Origin: CAWULT01 sp963923455
GTDB lineage: Bacteria > Acidobacteriota > Vicinamibacteria > Vicinamibacterales > UBA2999
Length of the DNA stretch: 53,084 nt
Direction: 5' to 3'
NCBI GenBank assembly: GCA_963923455.1
Contig: CAWULT010000019.1
Coordinates: 1 to 53,084 of the forward strand
Shown one piece after another: positions 39,517 through 47,903 of this stretch. The position numbers and the translations under genes were made by a program. The notes under the pieces are model-generated. The model was not told where the DNA came from and made no database searches. It saw nothing but the letters and a program-made list of their open reading frames with translations. Position 1 is the first letter of the stretch. Every line of letters begins with the position of its first letter.

Positions 39517-40977
39517 CTACACCTGACCCGGGTTGTGGTTGATGTAGATCGTCTTGACGTCCGAGTAGACGTCGAGCGCCTCGGTGCCGGCCTCGCGCCA
39601 CCCGTTGCCCGACTGCCGCAGGCCGCCGAACGGCATGTGCGGCTCGCTGCCATAGGTGCCACCGTTGACCACGGCCACGCCCGTCTGAATCCGGGTCAGG
39701 AACGTCATCGCGCGGTTGATGTTCTGCGTGTGGATCGAGGCGGTGAGCCCGAAGGGCGTGTCGTTGGCGAGCGCGATGGCCTCCTCGAATCCCCGCACCC
39801 GGTAGAGGCAGGTGATCGGGCCGAAGAGTTCCCGACGCGAGATCTCGTCCTCGGGCTTCACCTGCTCCAGGATCGTCGGCGCGACGAAGAAGCCGCCGCC
39901 CGACAGACGGTGTCCGCCGGCCAGCACCGTGGCCCCGGCGGCCTTCGCCCGGTCCACGGCGGCCAGCATGCTCGTCAGCTGCTCTTCGTTGATCACGGGG
40001 CCGAAGTCGTCGGTGTCGGCGGAGCCGACCTTCAGCTTCGCCACGGCATCGAGCAGCCGCGCCTTGAAGGCGTCGTAGACGGCGTCGAACACGATGATGC
40101 GGCTGCCGGCGGCGCAGCGCTGGCCGGCATTGCTGAACGCGGATCCGATCGTCCAGGTGACCGCGTTGGCCAGGTCCGCGTCGTCGCAGACGATCAGCGG
40201 GTTCTTGCCGCCGAGTTCCAGGCAGGTCTTCGCGAGCCGGCGCCCGGTGGTCTCGCCGATCCACCGGCCCACCTCGCACGACCCGGTGAAGCTGATCACG
40301 GCCACGTCGGGGTGCTCGACGAGCGGCGCGCCGGCCTCCTCGCCGAACCCGTGCACCGTGCTGTACACGCCGTCGGGCACGCCGGCCTCGCGGGCCAGCA
40401 CGCCGAACGCCCATGCGGAGAGGGGCGTGTCCTCCGACGCCTTCATGATCGCGGCGTTGCCGCAGAGCAGCGCTGGAAAGGCCTTCCACGCGACGTTGGC
40501 GATGGGCGTATTGGCGGCGATGATGAGGCCTGCCACGCCGAGCGGCTGGCGGACGGTCATCGCGGCCTTGTTGGGCACCGCGCTCGTCGTGGTCTTCGCG
40601 TAGAAGCGACGACCCTCGCCGGCGACGAAGAAGCCCATCTCGATCGCCGCGTCCGTCTCGCCGAGCGCGTCCTTCTTCGACTTGCCCGTCTCGAGCGCGA
40701 CGAGCGACGCGATCGTGTCGCGGTGCTCGCGCATCAGCAGGGCGATCTGCCGCAGCACGTCGCCGCGCTTCACGACCGTGGCCGCGGCCCACGCGGGCTG
40801 CGCCCCGCGCGCCAGGGCGACGGCCTCCCGGATGTCGGCCGCGCCGGAACGCGCCACCTGGCAGACGGCCTGGCCCGTGGCCGGGTTCAGCTTCACGAAC
40901 GTGCGGCCGTCGGCCGCGCCGGCATCGCGGTGGCCGATCTGGTTCGGGATGACGGATGGCAGCGACGGGATCACCAT
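39517..40977 (-). CDS. NAD(P)-dependent aldehyde dehydrogenase
   Basis: A 486-residue ALDH. The catalytic pair is E254 (L-E-L-G-G-K-N-P) and C288 (G-Q-R-C-A-A-G), 34 residues apart as in the family. N-T-P-I-A-N near 155 and K-A-S-E-D-T-P near 179 form the nucleotide site. F-G-P near 390 and M-P-F-G-G near 455 are normal. It oxidises an aldehyde to an acid. Its place between NeuA-like and SDR genes, with a 7-base overlap to the SDR gene, indicates a role in making the sugar acid rather than in proline catabolism. Confidence 0.88.
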   Translation of the reverse strand: MVIPSLPSVIPNQIGHRDAGAADGRTFVKLNPATGQAVCQVARSGAADIREAVALARGAQPAWAAATVVKRGDVLRQIALLMREHRDTIASLVALETGKSKKDALGETDAAIEMGFFVAGEGRRFYAKTTTSAVPNKAAMTVRQPLGVAGLIIAANTPIANVAWKAFPALLCGNAAIMKASEDTPLSAWAFGVLAREAGVPDGVYSTVHGFGEEAGAPLVEHPDVAVISFTGSCEVGRWIGETTGRRLAKTCLELGGKNPLIVCDDADLANAVTWTIGSAFSNAGQRCAAGSRIIVFDAVYDAFKARLLDAVAKLKVGSADTDDFGPVINEEQLTSMLAAVDRAKAAGATVLAGGHRLSGGGFFVAPTILEQVKPEDEISRRELFGPITCLYRVRGFEEAIALANDTPFGLTASIHTQNINRAMTFLTRIQTGVAVVNGGTYGSEPHMPFGGLRQSGNGWREAGTEALDVYSDVKTIYINHNPGQV

Positions 40978-41780
40978 GCCGTGAAGCCTCCTTCGACCCG
41001 CAGCTCGTGGCCCGTCACGTACGACGAGGCCCGCGAGGCCAGGAACACGAGGGGCCCCTTCAGGTCCTCGGCCTCGGCCATGCGGCCCATCGGCACGCGC
41101 GCGTTGTACTTCGCCTTGAACTGCTCGTCCTGACCGGCCAGCACGCCGCCGGGCGAGAGCGTGTTCACGCGGACGCCGCCGCCCGCCCAGTGCGTCGCGA
41201 AGAACTTCGACAGGCTGACCACGCCCGCCTTCGACGCCCCGTACGCGGGCGACTTGATGAACGGCGCGTTGCCGGCCAGGTGCGCGTAGAAGTGCGGGTC
41301 GGGCGACACCGACGCGTAGAGCGACCCGATGTTGATGATCGAACCATGGCCGCGCTCGGCCATCCCCGCCCCGAACACCTGGATCACCTGGAACGTGCCC
41401 AGCAGGTTCACCTCGACCATCCGCCGGAACTGGTCGATCGGCAGGTCCTTCAGATGGTGCCGGCCGCCGGGGCTGTCGGGCGGCTGGTCGATGCCGGCGT
41501 TGTTGACGAGCACCGACGGCGCGCCGAGCCGGGTGGTCACCGCGGCGGCCGCCGCCTCGATCGACGCGCGGCTGGTGATGTCGCAGTCGATGCGCTGGAC
41601 GCGGTCGCCGCTGGCCGCGGCCACGCGCTCGTAGAGCGGCGAAGCCGGCGCGCCCGGCAGCTCCAGGGCCCCCACGCGGGCGCCGGCCTCGACGAGCGCC
41701 TCCACCCAGATGGGACCCAGCTTGCCGCAGGCGCCCGTCACGACGGCGACCTGCCCTTCGAGGCCGAACCGCGCGCTCAC
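40971..41780 (-). CDS. short-chain dehydrogenase/reductase
   Basis: A 269-residue classical SDR: T-G-A-C-G-K-L-G near 15-22, N-N-A-G near 93-96, S near 146 and Y-x3-K as Y-G-A-S-K near 174-178, and a C-terminal V-T-G-H-E-L-R-V-E-G-G. All catalytic residues are present. Close variants are found next to NeuB-type genes. It starts at GTG 41780, overlapping the synthase stop by 4 bases. It could oxidise or reduce a sugar precursor or the ulosonic acid itself. Confidence 0.85.
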   Translation of the reverse strand: MSARFGLEGQVAVVTGACGKLGPIWVEALVEAGARVGALELPGAPASPLYERVAAASGDRVQRIDCDITSRASIEAAAAAVTTRLGAPSVLVNNAGIDQPPDSPGGRHHLKDLPIDQFRRMVEVNLLGTFQVIQVFGAGMAERGHGSIINIGSLYASVSPDPHFYAHLAGNAPFIKSPAYGASKAGVVSLSKFFATHWAGGGVRVNTLSPGGVLAGQDEQFKAKYNARVPMGRMAEAEDLKGPLVFLASRASSYVTGHELRVEGGFTAW

Positions 41781-42853
41781 GAACGGGCGAGCTCGGGATT
41801 GGCCTTCCCGATCATCTCGTAGGAGAGGAAGTCGTCCTCGTGCAGCGCCTTCGTGGTCACCCGGCCCAGCACCTGTTCGAGCTCGTAGGGCGGAATGCCG
41901 CCGCCCGGCGACTTCATCACGATGTCGTCGGGCCCGAGCACGTGGCCGGCCGGCAGGTCGTGCGCCACCACGAGGCTCTTGCCCATCTTGACGATCGGCG
42001 CCTTCTCGCTCTCGTAGATCTTCTTCACGCCGTCGCCCATCGCCTTGTAGGTGCGCTCGAGGTCGCGCACCATCTTGCGCAGGCCGACCGGCTCCAGGGA
42101 GAACGCGTGGTCGGTGCCCTTCATCGCGCGGTTCAGCGTGAAGTGCTTCTCGACGATCCGCGCGCCGAGCATGTAGGCGGCCACGGGCATCGCGATGCCG
42201 TTGTCGTGGCTCGAGAACCCGATCACGGCGCCCGGGAACTTCTCGCGGTAGGTCGAGATCACGCGCAGGTCGAGCTCCTCGAACGCCGCCGGGTAGCCGG
42301 CCGTGCACTGCAGGATCGCCAGCTGGGGGTTGATCGGCATGATCGCGTCGTAGGCGCGCTGGACGTCCTCGAGCAGGGCGCCGCCGGTCGAGACGATCAT
42401 GGGCTTGCCGAACTTCGCCACGTACTGGAGCAGCGGGATGCTCTTGAGGTCGCCCGACGCGATCTTGTACGCCGGCACGTCGAACCGCTCGAGGAAGTCC
42501 GCACTCCGGAGGTCGAAGGCGGTCGCGAAGAAGTCGACGCCGAGCTCCTTCGCATACTCCTGCAGCTCCCGGTATTCCTTCTCCTCGAACTCCAGGAACT
42601 CGCGGTGCTCGCCGTAGGTGGCCCCGTAGCTGTTCTCGTTGTCGTAGGGCTTGTTGTAGGCGGCCCGGGTGTAGAGCGTGCGGTTGTGGCGCTTCTGGAG
42701 CTTGACCGCATGGGCGCCGGCGAGCTTGGCCTCGCGGAACAGCTCGCGCGCCTTCTCGAGGCTGCCCTGGTGGTTGTGCCCGATCTCGGCGATCACGTAG
42801 CACGGGGTGTCGTCCCCGATCACGTGCGCCCCAATCTTGAGTGTGCCTGCCAC
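41777..42853 (-). CDS. neuB: NeuB-type ulosonic acid synthase with SAF domain
   Basis: A 358-residue PEP-condensing synthase. The TIM barrel has I-A-E-I-G-H-N-H-Q-G near 21-30, A-V-K-L-Q-K-R near 49-55, F-F-A-T-A-F-D near 109, K-I-A-S-G-D near 133 and H-F-T-L near 230. An antifreeze-like SAF domain closes the chain at about 290-350. Ordinary sialic acid synthases read K-F-Q-T near residue 51; here it is K-L-Q-K-R-H-N, followed by Y-D-N-E-N-S-Y-G, which points to a divergent subfamily and perhaps another aldose. GTG 42853 is chosen because AGGAGAA precedes it. Confidence 0.85.
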   Translation of the reverse strand: MAGTLKIGAHVIGDDTPCYVIAEIGHNHQGSLEKARELFREAKLAGAHAVKLQKRHNRTLYTRAAYNKPYDNENSYGATYGEHREFLEFEEKEYRELQEYAKELGVDFFATAFDLRSADFLERFDVPAYKIASGDLKSIPLLQYVAKFGKPMIVSTGGALLEDVQRAYDAIMPINPQLAILQCTAGYPAAFEELDLRVISTYREKFPGAVIGFSSHDNGIAMPVAAYMLGARIVEKHFTLNRAMKGTDHAFSLEPVGLRKMVRDLERTYKAMGDGVKKIYESEKAPIVKMGKSLVVAHDLPAGHVLGPDDIVMKSPGGGIPPYELEQVLGRVTTKALHEDDFLSYEMIGKANPELARS

Positions 42854-42899
42854 TGTCGTTTCTCCTGCCGCCGGCCCGTCCGCCCGCGGCGAATGACGC

Positions 42900-43865
42900 C
42901 TAGGTGGTGACGGTCGCACGCAGTTGCGCGACCAGCTGATCCCATCCGTACCGGGACTGGGCGACCTCCCGGGCGGCGCTGCCGATGCGCCGCGTCTCCT
43001 CGACGTCCGGCAGCCCCGTGCACCGGTTGATGTCGATCACGTTCGTCATGTGCACCAGGCCGGCCGGCGAGTGCTCGTCCAGGTTGGTGATCACCGCGCA
43101 GCCGCACTCCATCGCCGCGTTGACCGTCGTGTTGTTGGCCCGCAGGCCTTTCTCGAAGAAGGCCGCCAGGTACGTGCAGTCGAGCAGGTGGTTGAACACC
43201 GCCGTGTCGGACAGGTACCCCATGAAGTAGACCTGCCCGTTGAACACCTGCTGCAGTTCCTCGAAGGTCACCACGAAGGAGCCGTCGAAGCTCGTGTTCT
43301 CGTGCAGCGCCGTCGACACGTAGACGGAGTAGCTCTTGCCGGTCGCGTCCAGCAGGTCCCGCAGGCGGCGGTAGAGCGGCACCCGGATCTTGTGCGCCAT
43401 GCCGAACGTGAAGATCGACAGGTCGGTCCGCTGGAAGCGCTGCGGCGTCAGGATCGTCCCCGGGCAGAACAGCTCCTGGGCGTCCGGCCGGAAGGTCCGC
43501 AGTTCCGCGGCCAGCTCCCGGTTGCCGCAGTAGACGCGCGCCGACGCCCCGATCAGGCGGCGCTCGATCTCGGTGCCGTCGAATGCGTGCAGGAAGAGCT
43601 CGAACTGGCCGGCATGCGCCGTGCTCCAGAGGTCCAGGTCCGCCGCGTCGGCGGACGAGAACTCGGACAGCTTGACGGACAGCAGCGGACGCCGCTGGCT
43701 ACCGAGCTCGACGGCCCGGATACCGACCACCGGGACGCTGAGATGCCGGGCCAGGATGGTGTTGAACTTGGCGATCCCGCAGGTCCATGGATTCAGGTGG
43801 TATCCGGCGATGCAATCGATCATCAGACCTCGAACGGCGGCCGTTGACGGACGCTCGACGGCCAT
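42900..43865 (-). CDS. putative glycosyltransferase of unassigned family
   Basis: A 321-residue protein. The start has C-I-A-G-Y-H-L-N-P-W-T-C-G-I-A-K near 18-33, like the N-termini of GT4 enzymes that bind a donor. The C-terminal part N-T-T-V-N-A-A-M-E-C-G-C-A-V-I-T-N-L near 245-262 resembles a GT-B donor site. The E-x7-E pair is not clear, so it may not be active as a classical GT4. ATG 43865 is used; M-I-D-C at 43823 is an alternative. A TAGAAT box on the minus strand (43915 to 43910) would give a leader of about 38 bases. Confidence 0.5.
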   Translation of the reverse strand: MAVERPSTAAVRGLMIDCIAGYHLNPWTCGIAKFNTILARHLSVPVVGIRAVELGSQRRPLLSVKLSEFSSADAADLDLWSTAHAGQFELFLHAFDGTEIERRLIGASARVYCGNRELAAELRTFRPDAQELFCPGTILTPQRFQRTDLSIFTFGMAHKIRVPLYRRLRDLLDATGKSYSVYVSTALHENTSFDGSFVVTFEELQQVFNGQVYFMGYLSDTAVFNHLLDCTYLAAFFEKGLRANNTTVNAAMECGCAVITNLDEHSPAGLVHMTNVIDINRCTGLPDVEETRRIGSAAREVAQSRYGWDQLVAQLRATVTT

Positions 43866-44041
43866 CGCCCCGCGGCGGATGACCAGCCGCCGGCCCCGGC
43901 GGACCCTCTATTCTACCTATGTACGGGGACTCGTGGGCCACCGTCCACGGCCGCCACGGTCCGGCCTGGCGCCGGCGGGAGGCAGCCGCGGGTCCGGGCG
44001 CGGCCGTGACGACGGCGGCCCGGTGCAGCCACAGCGGGCGC
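43866..44041. promoter_or_regulatory. 176-base gap with probable promoter for the ulosonate block
   Basis: The minus strand reads TAGAAT at 43915-43910, 44 bases before ATG 43865. The rest is GC-rich with no gene. It is the largest gap inside the locus and splits the upstream glycosyltransferase/amino-sugar block from the ulosonate block. Confidence 0.4.
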
Positions 44042-44974
44042 TCAGTCCCGCCGGAAGGGTGCGGCCCGGCCGGTGTCGGCCTCGACGAGGAACGGCGGCC
44101 GCCGCCGGGCCTCCTCGAGCGCGCGCCAGACGTACTCGCCGACGACGCCCAGGAACACGAGCTGCAGTCCCGCGAGGCCCAGGATTACGCCGAGCAGCAT
44201 CAGCAGGCCGGCACCGAGGCTGGGCATCAGGGCGAGGCCGCCGACGAGGGCGACGACGCCCAGCGCGCCGAGGCCGAGGCCCGTCCAGGCGGCCGCGCGG
44301 ATCGGCGCCTCGGAGAAGGCGGTCACCGAGTCGATGACGAGCTTGATCTTGCGCGCCCGGGTCCAGCCCGACCGGCCCGAGGCCCGCGGCTGCTTGTCGT
44401 ACTCGATGTACGCCTGCCGGAAGCCCAGCCAGGTGATGAGCGCGAGCACGCTGACGCTGCGTTCCGGAAACTGGCGAAAGGCCTCGATGACGGCGCGGTC
44501 GACGAGGAAGAAGTCCGCTCCCTTGGCCGGCATCTCCTTCATCCCGACGACGTGCCGCATCACCCAGTAGTAGAAGGCGGCGAAGCCGGCGTGCGCGGCC
44601 TCGCCGGGGCGCTCGCGGCGGACGGCCCAGACGACCTGCGCCCCGCCGCGCCACTGTTCGAGCATCGCCCCGAGCGTCTCGGGCGGATCCTGCAGGTCGG
44701 CCGCCATCATGACGGCCGCGTCGCCGCGCACGTGGTGCAGGCCGCAGGTGATCGCGACGTGCGAGCCGGAGTTGCGCGCGAGGCGGATGCCGCGGACGCG
44801 GCCGTCGGCCCGCGCGAGCCGCTCGAGCACGGCGAAGGTGTCGTCGCGCGAGTGATCGTCGACGATCACCCACTCCCACTCGCCACCGAGCGCCGTCATG
44901 GCCGCCGCCACGCGCGCGTAGAGCGCGTCCAGGTTGGTCGACTCGTTGAAGGCGGGCGTCAGGATCGACAGCAT
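44042..44974 (-). CDS. membrane-bound family 2 glycosyltransferase (GtrB/ArnC-like)
   Basis: A 310-residue polyprenyl-phosphate glycosyltransferase. The GT-A part has P-A-F-N-E-S-T-N-L near 7-15, V-D-D-H-S-R-D-D-T near 38-46, N-S-G-S-H-V-A near 68-74, A-A-D-L-Q-D-P-P near 90-97 and K-G-A-D-F near 150. Two C-terminal spans lie at about 230-255 and 265-290. Such enzymes load a sugar onto undecaprenyl phosphate for use on the outer face of the membrane. It begins 7 bases after the aminotransferase gene. Confidence 0.9.
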   Translation of the reverse strand: MLSILTPAFNESTNLDALYARVAAAMTALGGEWEWVIVDDHSRDDTFAVLERLARADGRVRGIRLARNSGSHVAITCGLHHVRGDAAVMMAADLQDPPETLGAMLEQWRGGAQVVWAVRRERPGEAAHAGFAAFYYWVMRHVVGMKEMPAKGADFFLVDRAVIEAFRQFPERSVSVLALITWLGFRQAYIEYDKQPRASGRSGWTRARKIKLVIDSVTAFSEAPIRAAAWTGLGLGALGVVALVGGLALMPSLGAGLLMLLGVILGLAGLQLVFLGVVGEYVWRALEEARRRPPFLVEADTGRAAPFRRD

Positions 44975-44981
44975 TCCGGCC

Positions 44982-46139
44982 TCAGGCCAGCGCGCGGACG
45001 AGGGCCCCGACGACCCGGTCCTGCTCGTCCGTGGTCATCTGGTGGTAGAGCGGCAGCACGATCGCCGTGTCCTGCGCGCGTTCGCCCCGGGCCAGCGGTC
45101 CGGCCGCGCGCCACGTTCCCGGCGGATACGCGCCCTCGCGGTGCACGTTCATCACGCCGCGGCGGGTCGAGACGCCCTCGTCGAGCATCCGCTGCATCAC
45201 CGTGCGCTGGTCGGCCGCGTCCAGCCGCACCGCGTAGCTCTGCCAGTTGCTGCGCGCCCAGGCCGGCTCGTCCGGCGTGGTGACGCCCGGCACACCGGCC
45301 AGCGCGGCGGTGTAGCGGGCCGCCAGCGCACGGCGCCGCTCGACGATGCCGTCCAGCCGCTTCAGCTGCGCGCGCCCGATCGCAGCCTGGATGTCCGTCA
45401 TCCGGTAGTTGAACCCGAGCACCGGGTAGTCCTCGAACACGACGCGCGCCGAGGCATGCCGCACGGTGTCGGCCACGCTCATGCCGTGCTGGCGCAGCAG
45501 CCTGAGGCGGGCGTCGGCCTCGGCGTCGGCCGTGACGATCATGCCGCCGTCGCCGGTCGACAGCAGCTTCCGCGGATGGAACGAGAAGCAGGCCAGGTCG
45601 CCGTGCGGGCGGCCGATCCGCTGCCACTGGCCGTCCCAGCGGATTTCGCTGCCGATGGCGCAGGCCGCGTCCTCGATCACCGCGAGGCCCCGGCGCCGGG
45701 CGGCCGCGACGAGCGCCGCCAGGTCGCACGGCATGCCGAGCTGGTGCACCAGCAGCAGCGCGCGGGTCCGCGGCGTGATCGCGGCCTCGACCAGCGCCGG
45801 ATCCATGTTGAACGTCGCCAGATCGACGTCGACGAACACGGGCAGGGCGCCGCAGTAGCGGATCGCGTTGGCGGTCGCGATGAACGAATGGCTGACCGTG
45901 ACCACTTCGTCGCCGGGCCCGACGCCGGCGGCCAGCAGCGCCAGGTGGAGCGCCGTCGTGCAGCTCGACACGGCGCAGGCGTGCGGCGCGCCCACGGCCG
46001 CGGCGAACTCGCCCTCGAAGGCCGCCACCTCCGGGCCCTGCGTCACCCAGCCCGACAGGATCGCGCGGCGGGCGGCCTCGGCTTCGGGCTCGCCGAGCAG
46101 CGGCCGCGCCACGGGTATCAGGGGGCGGCCCTCGCTCAA
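44982..46139 (-). CDS. DegT/DnrJ/EryC1-type sugar aminotransferase
   Basis: A 385-residue PLP enzyme. P-L-L-G-E-P-E near 14, G-W-V-T-Q-G-P near 29-35, V-S-S-C-T-T-A-L-H near 57-65, the Asp of I-E-D-A-A near 157, and the PLP lysine in F-H-P-R-K-L near 188 followed by G-D-G-G-M are all typical. It transaminates a keto nucleotide sugar. The start is TTG 46139, overlapping the epimerase stop by 4 bases (TTGA); no better start is in frame. Substrate is probably the product of the preceding SDR. Confidence 0.87.
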   Translation of the reverse strand: MSEGRPLIPVARPLLGEPEAEAARRAILSGWVTQGPEVAAFEGEFAAAVGAPHACAVSSCTTALHLALLAAGVGPGDEVVTVSHSFIATANAIRYCGALPVFVDVDLATFNMDPALVEAAITPRTRALLLVHQLGMPCDLAALVAAARRRGLAVIEDAACAIGSEIRWDGQWQRIGRPHGDLACFSFHPRKLLSTGDGGMIVTADAEADARLRLLRQHGMSVADTVRHASARVVFEDYPVLGFNYRMTDIQAAIGRAQLKRLDGIVERRRALAARYTAALAGVPGVTTPDEPAWARSNWQSYAVRLDAADQRTVMQRMLDEGVSTRRGVMNVHREGAYPPGTWRAAGPLARGERAQDTAIVLPLYHQMTTDEQDRVVGALVRALA

Positions 46140-47164
46140 CGGCCCCCCGGCGCCGCGGCGGACACCGCGGCCCAGTTGTGGACGACCTCCCGCTCGAGCA
46201 ACTGCTCGGGCGTCGCCGCCTGCGCGCGGTACCAGTCGAGCAGCAGGCGCAGGCCCTCCGCCAGCGTCACGCGCGGTGCGTAGCCGAGCAGTGCCTTCGC
46301 GTGGGACATGTCCGCATAGAGGCGCAGCACGTCGCCCGGCCTCGGGCGGTCGTGCTGCACGACGGCGTCCGGCCGTCCCGCGACCGCGGCCACCTGGCGG
46401 GCCAGGTCGTTGATGGTCACCTCGCTGCCGAAGCCGAGGTTGATCGTCTGGCCGATCGCCCGCGCGTCGTCGCCCGCCAGGATGATGCCGGCGGCCGTGT
46501 CGCCGACGAACGTGAAGTCGCGCGTCTGCGTGCCGTCGCCGAAGACGATCATCGGCCTGCCGGCCAGGCACCGCAGCAGGAACTTCGGGATCACTTCCCC
46601 GCTGTCGCCCTCGTGGTGCGCGCGCGGCCCGAACGTGTTGAACGGACGGACGACCACCGTCGGGTAGTCGTAGGTGCGGAAGTAGGCGCGCGCGTAGCAC
46701 TCGCCCGCCAGCTTCGAGGCGCCGTAGACCGTGCAGGGAAACGTCGGGTGGTCCTCCGTCATCGGCGCCCACTTCGCGGTGCCGTACACCTCGGAGCTCG
46801 ACACGTACACGAAGCGGGGCACGCCGGCTTCGCGGCTGGCGGCGAGCAGGTACAGCGTCGCCGTCGCGTTGACCTCGTGGTTCTCGACCGGCGAGTGCAC
46901 CGAGTGCCTGACGCCGAGGCATGCCAGGTGGTAGACGACGCGGGCACGGCGCAGGTGCGGCGCGAGGGCGGTGAGGTCCCGGATGTCGGCCTCGAGCAGC
47001 ACCACGTCGTCCGAGAGCACGTCCGCGACGTTGGCGCGGGCGCCGTTGACCAGGTTGTCCACGATCACGACGCGGTCGCCGCGCGCGGCGAGCTGCCGCA
47101 CCAGCTCGGAGCCGATGAAGCCGGCCCCGCCGGTCACCATCACCGTCGATCGCGCATCGCTCAT
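46136..47164 (-). CDS. NAD-dependent nucleotide-sugar epimerase/dehydratase
   Basis: A 342-residue extended SDR: T-G-G-A-G-F-I-G at 10-17, D-N-L near 36, S-S-S-E-V-Y-G near 120-126, Y-x3-K as Y-G-A-S-K near 145-149, R-P-F-N-T-F-G-P near 169-176 and the R-D-F-x-x-V block near 209. The motifs fit UDP-sugar epimerases and 4,6-dehydratases alike. Its coupling to a DegT aminotransferase favours a 4,6-dehydratase that forms the keto sugar (inference). It overlaps both neighbours by 4 bases. Confidence 0.85.
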   Translation of the reverse strand: MSDARSTVMVTGGAGFIGSELVRQLAARGDRVVIVDNLVNGARANVADVLSDDVVLLEADIRDLTALAPHLRRARVVYHLACLGVRHSVHSPVENHEVNATATLYLLAASREAGVPRFVYVSSSEVYGTAKWAPMTEDHPTFPCTVYGASKLAGECYARAYFRTYDYPTVVVRPFNTFGPRAHHEGDSGEVIPKFLLRCLAGRPMIVFGDGTQTRDFTFVGDTAAGIILAGDDARAIGQTINLGFGSEVTINDLARQVAAVAGRPDAVVQHDRPRPGDVLRLYADMSHAKALLGYAPRVTLAEGLRLLLDWYRAQAATPEQLLEREVVHNWAAVSAAAPGGR

Positions 47165-47898
47165 GCCTTCCTCTCCCGCCGGCCCGCTCCCGCCGCCGGC
47201 CCGCCGGGTGCGCCCGCCCCGCCGTGCCCGTCGCGCCAGCGCACCAGGCGCGCCGGCACGCCGGCCACGATCGCGAAGTCCGGCACGTCCCGGGTGACCA
47301 CCGCACCGGCGCCGACGATCGCGCCGCGCCCGACGGTGACGCCCGGCATCAGCACGGCGTTGACACCGACGTCGGCCCAGGCTCGCACCCGCACCGGCTC
47401 GATGCGCAAGTCGGTCTGGATCACCGGCACGTCGGCCGGCACGCCCGTGTGCTGCGAGCCGAGCACGCGGGCCCCTGGCCCCCAGCCCACGTAGTCCTCC
47501 AGCTCGAGGTCGCGCGCGTCGAAGTAGCTCTGCGGCCCGAGCCAGGTGTGGGCGCCGATCACGCAGCGCCCGTCGAAGCGGCCCTGCAGGAAGGCCTGCT
47601 CCCCGATGACCACGCCGTCGCCGATCTCGAAGGTCTCCGGGTGACGCGCCAGGGCCCCGCGGCCCACGCGGACGCCGTGCCCGAAGCGCTTCGCGAGCGC
47701 GCGCCAGACGGCCCGCCGCATGCGCGCATCCTGGTCGTTGTCGCCCAGGGCGTGCCGCGACGCCAGGTCGAGCAGCTCGCCGCGCGAGTGCTCGCGCCGC
47801 AGCCGGTCCGCCAGTGCCAGCTCCTCCGGCGGGTCGGGCACGACCACCCGCCGGCCGTGAACGGCGGGCACCACGCGCGCGCCGGGCGGCTCGGGCAT
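47161..47898 (-). CDS. left-handed beta-helix acyltransferase with N-terminal extension
   Basis: A 245-residue protein with hexapeptide repeats at about 90-225 (V-R-V-G-R-G-A, I-G-D-G-V-V-I-G, V-T-V-G-R-G-A-I-V-G-A-G-A-V-V-T) and the usual ending V-A-G-V-P-A-R. The W-G-P-G and Q-H-T-G near 147-158 include the likely catalytic His. The first 90 residues are an extra part not recognised. It may acetylate the amino sugar made by the coupled epimerase/aminotransferase pair. Another hexapeptide enzyme, WbpD-like, is at 50032. Confidence 0.8.
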   Translation of the reverse strand: MPEPPGARVVPAVHGRRVVVPDPPEELALADRLRREHSRGELLDLASRHALGDNDQDARMRRAVWRALAKRFGHGVRVGRGALARHPETFEIGDGVVIGEQAFLQGRFDGRCVIGAHTWLGPQSYFDARDLELEDYVGWGPGARVLGSQHTGVPADVPVIQTDLRIEPVRVRAWADVGVNAVLMPGVTVGRGAIVGAGAVVTRDVPDFAIVAGVPARLVRWRDGHGGAGAPGGPAAGAGRRERKA

Positions 47899-47903
47899 CG
47901 TGG

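Noticed and set aside
42900..43865. Calling this a standard GT4 enzyme
   Set aside because: The donor-site Glu pair and nucleotide loop are not clear, so it is left as a putative transferase.
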